This document shows, in pieces, positions 1-11,920 of a stretch of 64,000 nt of DNA (positions are counted from its first letter, which is position 1; each line of letters begins with the position of its first letter). Position numbers and translations under genes: made by a program. Source of the DNA: Hoplostethus atlanticus (Eukaryota > Chordata > Actinopteri > Trachichthyiformes > Trachichthyidae); contig JAXDDX010000015.1 of assembly GCA_034670405.1 (NCBI GenBank), positions 2,294,001 through 2,358,000 on the forward strand, given 5' to 3'. The notes beneath the pieces were generated by a model, which had not been told where the DNA came from, made no database searches, and saw nothing but the letters and a program-made list of their open reading frames with translations.

Positions 1-59
1 TAATCATGAATATGTGGATGACTCAATTTTGATGAAAAAAAAAAATCAGTTAGAACCAT

Positions 60-235
60 ATAATTCCAAGGTCACGATATTGTGCTTTCAATTTCATCAT
101 TTTCATGGTCAAACACAACCAAGTATTCAGTGTTCCCCCCAGAATTGTATTCTTGTCAGGGTGAAAAAGCCTCTGAAACAGCATCAGACCATGATGGTAC
201 ACTAAAACTCTCAATTGAAAGCCAGACTAACCCTT
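60..235 (+). mobile_element. Family A element, internal part
   Basis: Shares the family's internal blocks 'cattttcatg', 'tattcagtgtt', 'attcttgtcaggg', 'aagcctctgaaacagcat' and 'agaccat-atgg-acactaaaactct'. Neither end is recognisable. Confidence 0.65.
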
Positions 236-817
236 TCTAACACTACAGAAACTGGCCTGAGATGCACATAGAGTGTGTAACTGTTCTCAATCAATAATTG
301 TTTGAGACCGCAAATTCAGCCTCCTATTCATTTTCAATGACGCAGCTCTGTAAAGCGTTTCTCGAGGACATGAATGGCAGACAAAATGGATATAAAGACC
401 GAAAATGACAGACAGGCAAACACATTCAAAAGGAGAAATCAAAAAAAATCGGCAAGATCCAAACTTAAAGCTGCACTGTGCAATTTTTGCATGTTGGCTG
501 TGAGAGGTTTGAATTTTGACAACTTCAGTACCCAGAAATCCGGTAATGTGATGTCAGTAAACTGCTCATGTTTACACATACACACAAACAGACCAGACAG
601 TCCATTTTTTTGGAGTTGATTTCTGCTGATTAAGGTGAATGTATTTGTACAGAAAAAAAATGCCTAGCTCAGATATAAGGAAGCCAAACTTTCTTCTTCA
701 CCAGGAAGAGCATCATCTGGTCTGTCTGGCTCATTAACCCACCCTCAGCTCCCCTTGGAGAGCAGAAACAAGAGCGGGAGGAGGGCTGGATGGATGGAGT
801 GGTATGGGTGATGGGTT

Positions 818-823
<6 letters not shown>

Positions 824-863
<40 letters not shown>
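824..863 (+). repeat. (TG)n microsatellite
   Basis: About twenty uninterrupted TG units. Confidence 0.97.
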
Positions 864-864
<1 letters not shown>

Positions 865-983
865 GGGAGGGCAGACTGAGCAAAGGAGCAGAGGCAAAGA
901 TGAAAGGTAATGAAGTACTGAACTGAAGAGAGAGCACGGAAATGAGAGCATAACAGGAAAAGGATTACTTGATACTAGAGACA

Positions 984-1065
984 AGGGTTTCTTTGACAAC
1001 CAGTGTAGCATTAACTAACTCTACAATAAATATGTAACCAATCAAACTGCATGTGATATATACAG
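984..1065 (+). mobile_element. Family A element, 3' fragment
   Basis: Only the late block is present: 'gacaaccagtgtagcatt' followed by 'ctctacaataaatatgtaac' and 'caatcaaactgcat'. Confidence 0.6.
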
Positions 1066-1665
1066 TGGTAGAAAATAGCATCTATACTGCAGCAGCTTCC
1101 TTTGACCATTTTCTTTTGAAAGTTTAAATAAAATCTGTAAAAAACAATAACATTTGCTCTCTCAGCAATACCATAGCGGCAGTATTGCAAATACACAGTG
1201 ACTATTCAGACTTCTATTGTGGGTTATGCTTTAGGTAACCCCTAAACTGTTATTACCATGGCATGCCAACCCTGGATGTGGCTGGAGAACAGGGGAAGGG
1301 GAAGGGAGTCTATTTCCCAATGATGAATTCATGGAAGGTTCTCTCTCTCTATCTGCACTCATTTCCATTTCCAGTGTTATCAGCCACTGTTAACATGACA
1401 AATCAAAGTCAAACATAAACGCTTTCATTGCCTCCTTCCTGCCCTCCTACCCCACCTCTCCCTCCACTCCTTCCCTAATTCCCTCTCCTCATCCTGGTCT
1501 CCTTAACCCTCTCCTTCACTTTCTCCGTTTCTCCTCTTACAGTATCAAGTATCAGGCGTTCAGTGTTTGGAGGGAATGTCTTTTTTTTTTTCCTCTCTGG
1601 GCTATTATTAATGTGCATCATCATGCAATCTGCTCCCATAGGATCGGGCAAGTCGGCGGATTTAG

Positions 1666-1725
1666 GAGAGGAGGAGAGGAGAGGAGAGGGGAGGAGAAGA
1701 GGAGAGAGGAGGAGAGGGGGTTTAA
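1666..1725 (+). repeat. GA-rich purine tract
   Basis: Imperfect GGAGA/GAGGA repeats that open spurious frames on this strand. A pyrimidine-rich tract of opposite bias lies at 1430-1545. Confidence 0.85.
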
Positions 1726-1974
1726 GCTCTTCGGTCAGGACTCAAGGACAACCCATTATCATCAGCAGGGCAGGACGGGGTGGGGCGGGGTGGCTGTAGA
1801 GGAGGCGGGTGTGTTGGGCCGTAGGACCGCGGTTCAAGAAGCAGGGCTTTGATTCTCTTACTGAGCTGGAGTGAGGAGCTGAGAAATGTCAAGGGCATCT
1901 CATAAACAACCCGCTCCTGCTCGCTCTCCAAATCTACTGCAAGGTGTCTCGGAAAATAACCCCTTACGTCAACG

Positions 1975-2002
1975 GTGTGTGTGTGTGTGTGTGTTTGTGT
2001 GA
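1975..2002 (+). repeat. (GT)n microsatellite
   Basis: A short GT array with one T interruption near its end. Confidence 0.9.
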
Positions 2003-2171
2003 GACAAACTGAGAGAATTTGGGAGACGTGCAAAACAAAGCCTCGTTACAAAAAGCATAACGCAGCTTCATAGTCACCAGTTTCCTATAAACATTTCAGA
2101 AGCAAATTATTACTGGAAAGTTTTAAATTTAATTAAAATTTAAAAAGCTTGGTGATTTCATTTTGCAAGGT

Positions 2172-2240
2172 GAAACTACAACTACTACTATTACAACAAC
2201 TACTACTACTACTACTAATAGTGCTACTACTACTACTACT
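2172..2240 (+). repeat. (CTA)n microsatellite, left of SINE
   Basis: Imperfect ACT/CTA trinucleotide array that continues on the other side of the SINE at 2371-2402. Confidence 0.9.
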
Positions 2241-2370
2241 GGCCCGGACAGCTCAGTTGGTGGAGCATGAGACTCTCAGTCTCAGGGTTGTGGGTTCGAT
2301 CCCCACATAGTGTTAGCTATCACCTTTGTAAGTCGCTTCGGATACAAGCGTCTGCTAAATGACTGTAATG
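2241..2370 (+). mobile_element. tRNA-derived SINE, full length
   Basis: The head folds as a tRNA. It has an A box (CAGCTCAGTTGG, 2249-2260), an anticodon arm TGAGA-CTCTCAG-TCTCA with five perfect pairs (loop triplet CTC), and a T arm GTGGG-TTCGATC-CCCAC containing the B box (2293-2302). The 3' tail GTAAGTCGCTTCGG…CGTCTGCTAAATGACTG is the tail shared by teleost tRNA SINEs such as the salmonid HpaI family and their L2-clade partner LINEs. The 5' half of the acceptor stem has no partner, so this is not a tRNA gene. It sits within a CTA array, which supplies ambiguous target-site duplications. Intact arms suggest a fairly young copy. Confidence 0.92.
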
Positions 2371-2402
2371 TACTACTACTACTACTAATAATGCTACTAC
2401 TG
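2371..2402 (+). repeat. (CTA)n microsatellite, right of SINE
   Basis: Continuation of the trinucleotide array interrupted by the SINE. Confidence 0.85.
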
Positions 2403-2896
2403 GTGCACCTGAATGAAGGCGGTCATGTTGTTATTGCACCTTGCACAATGCATTAGCCATATCAATAAAGGCTTAAGAGCACCTCCTGTTTGTACATTCT
2501 CTAAGCCACAGCACCTTCCTTCCTTCCCCTTTGCTATTTTCCAGCATTATTACTATACAAGTGTCCTGAGCACAATCACAGTCATCAACCCAATCATTTG
2601 GTTCCTTTATGGATGGAGCTATTAGAGCTATGGAGCTATTAGACCACAGAAGACACCTTTCATCACTCCACACACGGCAGAAAAAAGGCCCAACCTCTCT
2701 TAAAGGGGGGGTATTGTACTCATTTTGGGCTATTTAAAAACTGTTCCTGGGGGGTCTTTACAAGACGTTTGTGAAGTCTATATCAAAAAAAATCCTAAAA
2801 CCAGCTTCTGTGGTGTGTGTTTCAGTCTCTCATTTTCTCCATTGTAAAGAACAGGCTGTTTTGAGGGCGTGGAGGTTGTATGTAATGAGCACTGCT

Positions 2897-2930
2897 CTGA
2901 TTGGCTGCCTCGCATGAGGCGGCCAATCAG
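2897..2930 (+). promoter_or_regulatory. Paired inverted CCAAT boxes in the TTAA element
   Basis: CTGATTGG at 2897-2904 and CCAATCAG at 2923-2930 form a short hairpin about 100 bp upstream of the exon 1 ATG. The other copy has the same arrangement at 63006-63042. Confidence 0.5.
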
Positions 2931-3028
2931 CAACAACCTCCACGCAATAGCCTGGCGGAGGCGGAGAGCAGAGCGCTCATGCTGCTCAAGGTAAACAAAT
3001 AAGCTTGATGCAGAAATTTACCATAACC

Positions 3029-3130
3029 ATGGTGGCCGCTCCAGAACCAACACTGAGACCGTACATGTTTGAGCCGGAGTCTGACCCAGAATGGGAAGAG
3101 GCAGCTGAGGCGGTTCCACTTAGTTTCTCA
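3029..3130 (+). pseudogene. P2X7-like intracellular-domain exon 1, decayed copy
   Basis: Begins MVAAPEPTLRPYMFEPESDP and continues EWEEAAEAVPL, matching the exon at 63127-63283. Relative to that copy it lacks 36 bp (the block encoding SVADSGSN…SL) and a further block of about 17 bp that shifts the frame. The donor GGTAAC has become GATAAC. No downstream exons remain. Confidence 0.75.
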
Positions 3131-3925
3131 ATGATAACAATTCTGTGTAATATTGTACTTTGTTTTGTGTATGTGGGTGTGTGAGCGACACTCTCTGCCG
3201 TAGCCGGTCTGTTTATGGCTCATGTCCATAAGCTTATTGAATACAACTTGCAGACAAGCTAGGATTGACAATTTTGTTGAGCTAGTTAGCCAATATATTA
3301 TTGGATGCAATCTATTTGCATCCAACAGCGCAGCGCAAACAACCAAACGTGATTGTACTAATGGTGGCTAAAGTTTACCGAGCCTGACACGTTCGACAGA
3401 CTTATAAAACAGACACTGGTCCCAACAAATAACTTAAAGATGAGTCCTGACTCCAACCAATAACTTTACTTTTACTTTACTTTACTTTTAATGACTCCAG
3501 CTTTAGTTTTCTCTACTTCTTCCACGCCCAACAAGCCCGTGGCTAGCCCCGCTAGCTCATTAGCTAACCAGCAGTCGAATATACTAACCAGACTAATTTG
3601 GTAAATTAAATCAAAACATGGTGACACTTACAGATTCCAATTTTGCAGATGGGTCACGTACCTTATGAATTGCTCCATCTTTAAGCTTCAATTTAGATGC
3701 TAATCCTGCCGTTGCTCAAGCAGTCTGAGGACTGATCATCACACACAGAGGAAAACTGTAGCCGTTGCCGTTAAAAATAAAATTAATCCACTCTGTCCTG
3801 GCATTTTCGCGTGTTGGGAGACTGTGCAGGGATCTATGTTGCTGCCTGCATCCTACAAAATAATAACTGGAGAGTTGATATATCGCCGTAGATATGTTGT
3901 TTTAGCTTCAGTCGTCGCAAAGTAA

Positions 3926-4173
3926 TGGTGCATTCCAGTGTACTCGGAAAAAACGGCGTCCGAATGTGATATGCGCCGATCCTCTTCACTAATGGCGCTG
4001 TAGTAGTTGATGTTGAGTTTAGATGCTTGTAACATTCTGAGACTTGCCATACAAACATGAGTTTGCTGCGGGCGATTATGTTTTCCCGAGCAGATGCACT
4101 GGAACACATTTAGATTGGAAGTTAGGAATACCGACTCGGAATTATCGATTTCCGAGTACAATGGAATGCACCA
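3926..4173 (+). mobile_element. Harbinger-type MITE, 248 bp
   Basis: Terminal inverted repeats of about 25 bp start TGGTGCATTCCA and continue GTGTACTCGGAAA; the right end is ATTTCCGAGTAC then AATGGAATGCACCA. TAA flanks both sides (3923-3925 and 4174-4176), the three-base duplication typical of PIF-Harbinger elements. No coding capacity. It lies inside the TTAA element, so it inserted later. Confidence 0.88.
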
Positions 4174-4620
4174 TAAGCAACGGCTTGCGGCACTGCAAGT
4201 GGGATTGGTTGTTCACCTGGGCGTGGGGATGCTCTGAGAGGGGCTGGATATGTAAGAAGCGCCCGTTATGACGTCCAAAGGAACCACTTTCTGAAACGGG
4301 CTGTTTTTCTCCTATCTTTGGCACCATTTTTGGAAAAAGGAAAATACAGAAAAACGGGTTGACTTCCAGATTTCAAATTTTCTCAGCTGCTTAGGGAAGT
4401 CATTTCCTGTGGAACATGTATAAGCTCCAGGAATAAACCGTTTTCCATAATATGGGACCTTTAATCAACTCATCTCATGCACTTCGTCCACCGACCAATG
4501 GGGGGCCTATCTGGTGTGATGATAGCACGACAATTGACCAATCACGTTGCAATCAGAGGCTCTTCTCTGGTAGCTAGAGAGAGTTGAGGCCATTAACCAA
4601 CAGCTTTGTCAAGCTGTTGG

Positions 4621-4622
<2 letters not shown>

Positions 4623-4661
<39 letters not shown>
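4623..4661 (+). repeat. (AC)n microsatellite
   Basis: About nineteen AC units. The preceding CAACAGCTT…AAGCTGTTGG (from about 4600) is a short hairpin. Confidence 0.95.
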
Positions 4662-4666
<5 letters not shown>

Positions 4667-4767
4667 GGGTGAATGGCTTGCAGTTGGACTGATAACTAGT
4701 AATGATCTGCTCTAATAATAGCCTCATCATTAGAAGGCAGCAAGAAGTAGCACAGGGTGAAAGGTCA

Positions 4768-4798
4768 GTGTGTGTGTGTGTGTGTGGTTGTGTGTGTG
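4768..4798 (+). repeat. (GT)n microsatellite
   Basis: GT array interrupted once by GGTT. Confidence 0.9.
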
Positions 4799-4799
4799 A

Positions 4800-6600
4800 C
4801 CTGCTGGCAAATAATTGCTGAGGAGGGGTGCTATGCTTCATCACTGGGTGCGTATCTAGCTAGAGATGGGTTTGGGAACCAGACTGTGAGGGGTGAAGAG
4901 CGTAAGCCAAACATTGGACTGTTCCAGCGAATCGATGCAGGATTATATAACACGGCTGTTGCCTTCTCTAGACACTCATAACCCAACGTGCACTGAGGGT
5001 AATCTGCGTATCTTCATTTCACATGGATGACCGTACACTCGTATTAACAAATGCATGCAAGGCTTGGTCAGAATCATTTCAAGGCTGGTCGACGGAGGGC
5101 TTTTGGGTGATGTAACGCACCCCCCTGACAGCCATGTTGGAGGTCCTCAGCTCTTGGTCAGGGTTAGAATAAAGTTCTCTTAGGTTTTTTTAAATCTTTT
5201 TTAGATTGTTGTAGCTTTTTCATAATTCAAGACTGTGGGTAAAACACTGAACGAATTCAGCATTTTGTGTCACGAAAGCGTCTTTAATCCACCCTTCACA
5301 TAAAACCCTGTGGCTGCGTTCCACCTTTCCACGGAGGAGGGGTTAAAGGTTGTGAGGTTGAAGCTCTGGACCGGGGAAAGCCAGGTCAGTGTCCATTCCC
5401 CTCCTGGGGCCTTTTGACAGTTAGGTTTGACCGTTTGACCTCTAACTAATGAGCACAGGGCGAGCAAGGCCTTGAAGGGTTCCTCAATCAAAGCACCTCA
5501 ACCCACACTGGGTTTCTAATGGCCATTAAGGCTACGCCACTAATTGTTTCGACCCAACTCGCTCATTTCACCGACGAAGACGTTCGTAATTTGTCTTTGT
5601 GCCGTGTAGTATGTTTGTACACAGACCGCATTCAATCAATACGGGAACAAAGTGTCATGATGTCCTCGTCTTAGCTCGTCTGTCTTGATGTGCCTTTTCG
5701 ATCAGAGCTGCTTGTGTAATTTGGAAGGTAATTAAGGCTAATGACGCCTAATAACCTCCTTTCCAGTGAAAAATGCTGTATTACACAGTATTGGGTAAAG
5801 GTGGGCTGGAATAACTCACTATATAAAACACTGATGGTAATGTCACCGATGCCATTTCCCATATCATGCTGTGATGAACCTTTGAGAAAAAGTGTATTTC
5901 CATCATCCTGCTCAAATGCATGAGGTTTTAAATACAACCTCTTTTCTTTACCATGGAAATTTGATACTGTTGCACTAAAGAAACTCATACACCAGCATTT
6001 AAGGGTAAAACGCCTCATGAATGTGTAAATCCTATGAAGAAAATCCTACTAATTTAATGAAAAGATGCCATGACAAAACAATGCCGCATGCAGTGAAAAT
6101 AGCACAAAAAGACCGGGCACACATTTCGATCTCACATAATTGACGCTGATTTATATTTTACCGGATATTCTTTCATTATTTTTTTTACCATTAAATGCCG
6201 ACATCATCAGCGTATTTGTTTACGTTTGACTTACGAAGAATCTCCCGCAGTCTGAAACCTGAGGGATAGCAGCACTGCCTCTTTAATGCTGTAATTTAGA
6301 AACTTGAGAGCAGATCTATGCCTACGTCTGGGTCTATCAGTGCGCTACGGCGGCAGTACAACTCCCCTGGCCAGAGTGTGTTCCTGTGAACTCACACCCT
6401 GCTTATTCACTGTGATCCGAGAGGCTATGGAGCAGACCTGGTGATATTTCACTCCCACTCTTCTCTCCCGGTCGGTCTCTTAAAATACACCGGGCTTCTC
6501 TGTCTCACAATCCAATTCAGTTGAATCCGTTAGGCTTCAATCGGCGTTAATGTTGCATAAACAATGCTGCTATTAGGGCTCGTCAGGGGTGTGAAGGTCG
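4800..6600. other. Intronic sequence without recognised features
   Basis: No exon, RNA gene or clear element is seen. 'gccatgttggaggtcc-cagctcttgg' at about 5130-5158 recurs at 7563-7590, which marks an undefined dispersed repeat. Confidence 0.5.
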
Positions 6601-6830
6601 GCACAGATTCCAATATTTTCAGGTTGGAACTGCTGAGATATTTTGTGCAAATATTTAGCATCTTCAAATTGGACCGTTTATTCTTACATGTCTATTCCAA
6701 TGTCTCATTAGAATCAATTCATGTTAAGGGATTCCCATAGACAACCAGTGTAGTATTGATCAGTTATACAATACAAACTATCCATCATATCAGAGGTGGA
6801 CGACACTGATTGGCTGATGTCTGACACCCA
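6600..6830 (+). mobile_element. Family A element, partial
   Basis: Degenerate copy that keeps 'agaatcaattcatgtta', 'cccatagacaaccagtgta' and 'catcatatcagaggtggac'. The internal block found in other copies is missing. Confidence 0.65.
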
Positions 6831-6845
6831 GGGATAACCCTTTTG

Positions 6846-6946
6846 CCTCAGTTGCATTCATAAGTGAAATTACCAAATACCCACTCAAATTCACTCATGT
6901 GAATCACACACCTCTCTCTCTCGCACTGTCGAGCTCTGTTTTTTAG
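6846..6946 (+). repeat. Short dispersed repeat, also at 38132-38222
   Basis: Shared text includes 'ttcat-agtgaaattac-caatacccact' and 'cactgtcgagctctgtttt'. The second copy sits inside an L2-like LINE. Confidence 0.7.
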
Positions 6947-8228
6947 ATTCATTAAAAACACCTCCCCCGGGAATGATGAATCCACCCATCCATGCTTATG
7001 TGATATAAATTGGTTTGGTATATTGTGTGGTTTCCCTCAAGTTAGATTTTTTGCCTGTGCATGCTAAAACTTTGGGTCAAATGTTATGTAAGCCTGCATT
7101 ATACATTATAGTGAATAGCATAAATCTGATAGGAGTTACATGAGGATAAAACATAAAATTGAATTTGGTTTTATAATTTTGCTACACCCACTTCTGATGA
7201 GATCGCAGGGCAAAATTAATAATCATGCAGAGGTTGGTAGTGAATGTTTTATGAGATCTAAGAGTATGAAGGAGAGCAGATTTTCTTTTTTAAATATGTT
7301 TATGGCATCCCTGCCTTATTATTGAATGCACAGTACCTTGGTAAGTGGAAAAGGTTGCCAATAAAGCTCTTAATTCTGACCTGAGCCCACAGCATGGGAG
7401 GTACATGGTACATGGTAGGTGTCCTGGTAGAATGACTGGGTTTGTTAATGTGCTTATTTTCTTTTTATCTGTTTATGTCCTCTGCTCTCTTTGTGATGAA
7501 CCAGTCTGTTGAAATCCCTTTATTTCAACAGGCTGGAATCTGAAATCCCCCCCCCCTCTGGTGGCCATGTTGGAGGTCCACAGCTCTTGGCAACAACAGC
7601 TGAGAACTGACTGCATTTCTAAACTTACAACTTAGTATGAAAGTATGGAAGAGACATGGTGCATTTCTGTGCTGTTTTTGTCTGGGAACGGATCATTTCT
7701 GATACATCTGGTTGATGTTGTGTTTAGATAATGGCAACTTGTTAGCTAGCTAACCATAGTATCTGGTCATCTAGCCATCACTGTCTAAGCTCATCTGATT
7801 TGCACAAAAGCTAACGTTACACCTAGCATTAGTAGTGGCTATTAGCCTCATATTAACATTAACATAAATTAGTTGTTTTGCTAAATTAGCCTGCTGGCTA
7901 GTTAGCTAGCTACCAGTTTGTTCTGGTTAACTGAGCTGACTCCTTTCAAGCTACAGTGTTTTGGAGTAGAGACTAGGCCTAAACACAAGACAGTTTACTG
8001 AGTCACAGTAAACTTTTACTTATGATATCACTGAATTGACCTACAGCCATATATTTCGACACAGTTCTCCAGTGAACCTCCATGGTGGCGACAGACCTGT
8101 TTGATAGGAGGTTTATGATGCAACTGCAAAGCCTCTATTATGAAACTGACTTCGCTTGGCTTTCTGCTGGGAAGGTCCAATTTTATGCAGTCTTGGTCGT
8201 CCACAATAAGAGATTTTACATTGAAAAT

Positions 8229-8229
8229 G

Positions 8230-8270
<41 letters not shown>
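8229..8270 (+). repeat. (TCAA)n microsatellite
   Basis: About ten TCAA/ATCA tetranucleotide units. Such tails often mark the 3' end of decayed LINEs, but no LINE was recognised upstream. Confidence 0.95.
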
Positions 8271-8944
8271 GACAACATATTGCTATTTACTGTAACATAA
8301 TTTCCCTCTTTGGCGGGTCAATGGCTGCTCAATAGAAACGCAGGCCTGTCCTCAGCGTCCCAAAGAGATATATTACAAATGCAAGAAAACATGACAGCTG
8401 CCAAAAGAGAAGAGAAAGAGAAATCTCTAAAACATTTGATTAGCACAAAGTAACTGGGCTGATTTGCTGTCCTAGTTCAGCGAAGATCCACCAGGACACC
8501 CTACAATCCAAAAATGGGTTTCTAATTGAATAATCAGCTACTGAGGCCCTGATGGCATGTCCACGTTCAGTCATTCCCTTAATGGTGTAACTAATAGCAT
8601 CTAAAACTTTTTCTCTAACTTCCCCCTGTCTGGCGTGGTCCGCTGGGGGTCTTTTTCTTAAGCGATGCCGACACAGTTCAGTTGCCTTTAAACGGGAAAA
8701 GGGAAAAGCAATTCATTAGGCTTATTCCAAATATATCGGGGGAGTCGATCGACTCACAGTTTACCGATATCACCTCAACGTGCGATATTGTGATTTCTGA
8801 ATAAAATTCAAATCCATTACATCCCTCTGTGTGACATAAGGCACTCCCTCTTTTTAATGATGTTTATATGCTGAAGGTTTGTTGTCAATATGCTCAGTTT
8901 TGGCAGCATTGTCCCAATGTATTTAGGTTGTATATAAATTTAGA

Positions 8945-9403
8945 TTAGAGTTAGACTGATAGACTGATTTGGCAATATATGAGCTGATATTGGGCTTTTA
9001 TTAAAAACTGCATATTGGCTAGTCATTGTGGTCCACCTCTGATACAACGGAGGTTCCTCCCTGACTACAGCTACATAAAAACAGTCTGTACAACCTACAA
9101 TAAAATGTTATTTTCTTTGCACATTTTATTTAATCTTTTAAATAAGGGTTTTAGCGAATTAATTCTTCATTTGAAAGCAGTAATGTTTCACCTAAAATTG
9201 AAGGGTGCTTGGTGCCTTAAGGAGCTGCTAATCTAAGAATTTCATTAGTCTGGGTTTCAATTGAAAATTCTGCATGTAATGTTTTGGTATGAAAATGGTC
9301 CGTTTTAAAGATACTGAATATCGGCGCAAAATCGGTAGCCTCGCTAAAACAAATATCAGTATCGCCATCAGCCTTCGAAAAGCCATATCAGTCGAGCGCT
9401 AGC
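8945..9403 (-). mobile_element. Family A element, both ends present, reversed
   Basis: The left edge GAGTTAGACTGATAG and the right edge CCATATCAGTCGAGCGCT are the two family ends in reverse orientation. The interior is diverged but keeps 'ggtccacctctgata', the complement of the 'tatcagaggtgg' block. Confidence 0.7.
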
Positions 9404-9849
9404 ATGGATGTATGGCAACATGCTGCATCTCTTTCTCTCCCTTAAAAAGATTTATTTCCTCTCCTGCCTCTCCCTTTGTATAATGGCCAAATTATTGTTC
9501 TATCTCTTCTTCCTTTACCCATTTATGTCCTTACAATCTTTGTGGACAGGCAGTTAAACTCGACCTCTTAAGATCACCGAGACTACCATCGAGACGCCTT
9601 GACTGAAACGACGTTCAAAGAAGCGGTACTCAAAGTTGACTGTTTGTCGATACAAGTTCTGTTCCTCAAAATGAAAAGCATTGATGCGAACTCCTTTACA
9701 TTGGCTTTTTTCACCCTCCTGCTTTTGAAATGAGAAAATGTTGATTTCTCCCACTGCAGGGAAGAACCTGATAAAAGTCATAGAGCCTAGGAAGGAGAGG
9801 ATTCTCACAACCTGTGCAACCTCTACTAACATCCCCCCCCCCTTCTTAC

Positions 9850-9869
9850 ACACACACACACACGCACAC

Positions 9870-9931
<62 letters not shown>
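9850..9931 (+). repeat. (CA)n microsatellite
   Basis: The longest CA array in the window, about 80 bp with two CG interruptions. It produces Cys-Val and His-Thr runs that are not genes. Confidence 0.97.
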
Positions 9932-9933
<2 letters not shown>

Positions 9934-11028
9934 CAGGGGGCCACTTACATAACCGGTACACAAAGCAGGGGGGGGAGTGCAGGGAGCCAGAATGGAAAAG
10001 ATGGGGAGGATACAAAACTGGATTGTCACTGAAAAAGAAGGGTGAATGAGAAAGATGGAGGAAGAAAAAGAGACAAAGAGAGACAGGCAGGGAAAATATA
10101 TTTGACATTATATTACATGTGGCACTGGCAGTTACAGCATTAATGCTACACTATTCAAACTAAATGAAATGTTCATTCCTCAAATTACAGTTTACTCAAA
10201 AGTGCAATCTGTAATAGTTGGGGTTTTAACTTGCTGGGCTATCTTTCCTGCAGAAAGTCGGGAGGCAGCAGGAGTCCAATTTTTATATTGTTTCTACTGA
10301 GAAAGGTAGCAACGGCCCTGTTAGCAGCCACAACATGCCAAGGTGCATTTGTGCAACTGCAATGTGTGAGCTTAGCCTACTACAGGTCAGAAATCTAAGA
10401 AATAACAACAATATTATCATTATTACATACATTATTTCAAAACATAGTCACAAAGGGATTCACAAACAAACAAGAAAAATATCAGATATGAAGCAAAAAC
10501 AGCTTCAGAAGAACAAAAAAAGGCAAATCCAATGAGAATAAACCAGGAAGTGATCTAAAACTTGTGTGCAGAAATGTGTTTTAAAATGCAATAAGATGCC
10601 GCGCTCAGCAGCACCTGCATCCCCTTTCTCATGTGCACCTATATAAAATAACTGAAGTTCACGTGGCCGTTGAGCTCATTTACACACAAAGCTCCCAAAT
10701 GTGTGTGAGCATGCATACTAATGTTGCAGGCTGTGTTGCATATATCTCAGAAGAAATGCACGTATCTGTGTTTCCGCCTCGTTACGGTTAATATGATGAT
10801 TTAGGTAGGATGCGTTTTTTTCCTAAGAGGGAAGAAAGGAAGGAAAAGATCAGATATTAAATCCATCGTGAACTTCTCCAGCTAGAAGGCTATTATTAGG
10901 ATAATATCACATGGTGAACCCGGCGCTTTGTGTCAGGTGAATGTGGTGTAATCTTACACCACAATCATTTCGGGTGTAATTTTGGGTAAAATGATGGTAT
11001 TTTGACATGCTGAGAGGAGCAACGCAGG

Positions 11029-11086
11029 AAGGGGAGGGAAAGGAAAGGAAAGGAAAGGAAAGGAAAGGAAAGGAAAGGAAAGGAAT
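11029..11086 (+). repeat. (GGAAA)n microsatellite
   Basis: About ten pentanucleotide units, purine-only on the + strand. Confidence 0.95.
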
Positions 11087-11920
11087 CAATCACCTCCTCT
11101 TTCTTCCCCTTGCCCCTCCATCTTCCTCTCTGCCTCGCCACATTAATCTCTCATTAGTAGCCCCCTCCCCCTTTTCTCCCCATCCCGTTTTTTCTCTTAA
11201 CACCAGCCATTAAGAGACCTCCTAGAGCCACACACACACGCCACCAAAAGGCCTCTGTATTTTCAGCGGCCGCATCAGAAGGATCCTCAAACAAACGAGG
11301 GGCACTGGCAGCCATTTAAAGGGCAGCACTAGAGAGGAGAACAGCCTCTCTGAATAGAGCCCATGGAGAGAAAGATAATAGACTTAAATAGGTCTAACAT
11401 GCTGTATAGCGAGATTATGTGCACGCACGTGAACGCTCGTGCGCGGAGGAGCGTTTTCACAGTCAAGGACAAACATGAAAGGCATTTATTCCTACAGAAG
11501 CAGGGGGAGGAAAAAGTACAGTTTCTAATGTGTGTTTGTATAGGAGCCTGGGCAGGCGATCTCCATCTAGAGTGAGTCAGCGCGACACGCTGAATACAAA
11601 TGAATCATTGCAGATTAAGATGTCACTGTTTCAATAAAGGCAAAGGCAAGGGGGGCAGCATGTAGGAGGTCAAAATAACCCCTCCCACCCTCTCATTTGC
11701 ATTCCCTATAACACTCCCTCTTGCTGTGCAGCCAAGAGGTTACAGTGTAGAGCTAAGATCAGCCCAGTAACACACACCATTGAAGAGAAACGGTGATGAG
11801 GAACTGACCTGGGGGCTGTGAGGCAGTTTGATTATGTTTCTTATTGTTTTTCAGCTAGTGCTGTATTTGTTTCTTTGCTTTGCTTTTATTTGTGCTCTCT
11901 ACCGCGCCTCTGTTACACCC

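Larger units (their letters stand above)
2704..4460 (+). mobile_element. TTAA-flanked element with P2X7-like gene remnant, deleted copy
   Basis: This 1757-bp element is bounded by TTAA at 2700-2703 and at 4461-4464, the target duplication of piggyBac-like and Kolobok-like transposons. Its ends are weakly inverted: AGGGGGGGTATTG at the left, and AGGTCCCATATTATGG when the right end is reverse-complemented. The first 640 bp match 62821-63505 closely, including a CCAAT-box hairpin and the first exon of a P2X7-like gene, and then the two copies diverge. Exons corresponding to 63567-63890 are absent, so this is an internally deleted, non-autonomous copy. A 248-bp Harbinger-type MITE is nested in its right half. 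Confidence 0.75.

Noticed and set aside
2241-2312. tRNA gene
   Set aside because: The acceptor stem does not pair and the sequence continues into a SINE/L2 tail within a simple repeat.
5126-7590. Shared 'gccatgttggaggtcc' motif at two places
   Set aside because: The match is under 40 bp and no ends or further copies were recognised, so no element is called.
9554-10108. Open frames rich in Cys-Val and His-Thr on both strands
   Set aside because: They are translations of the CA/TG microsatellite at 9850-9931. The same applies at 745-1011, 4593-4844, 15742-16246, 19935-20460 and 48867-49100.
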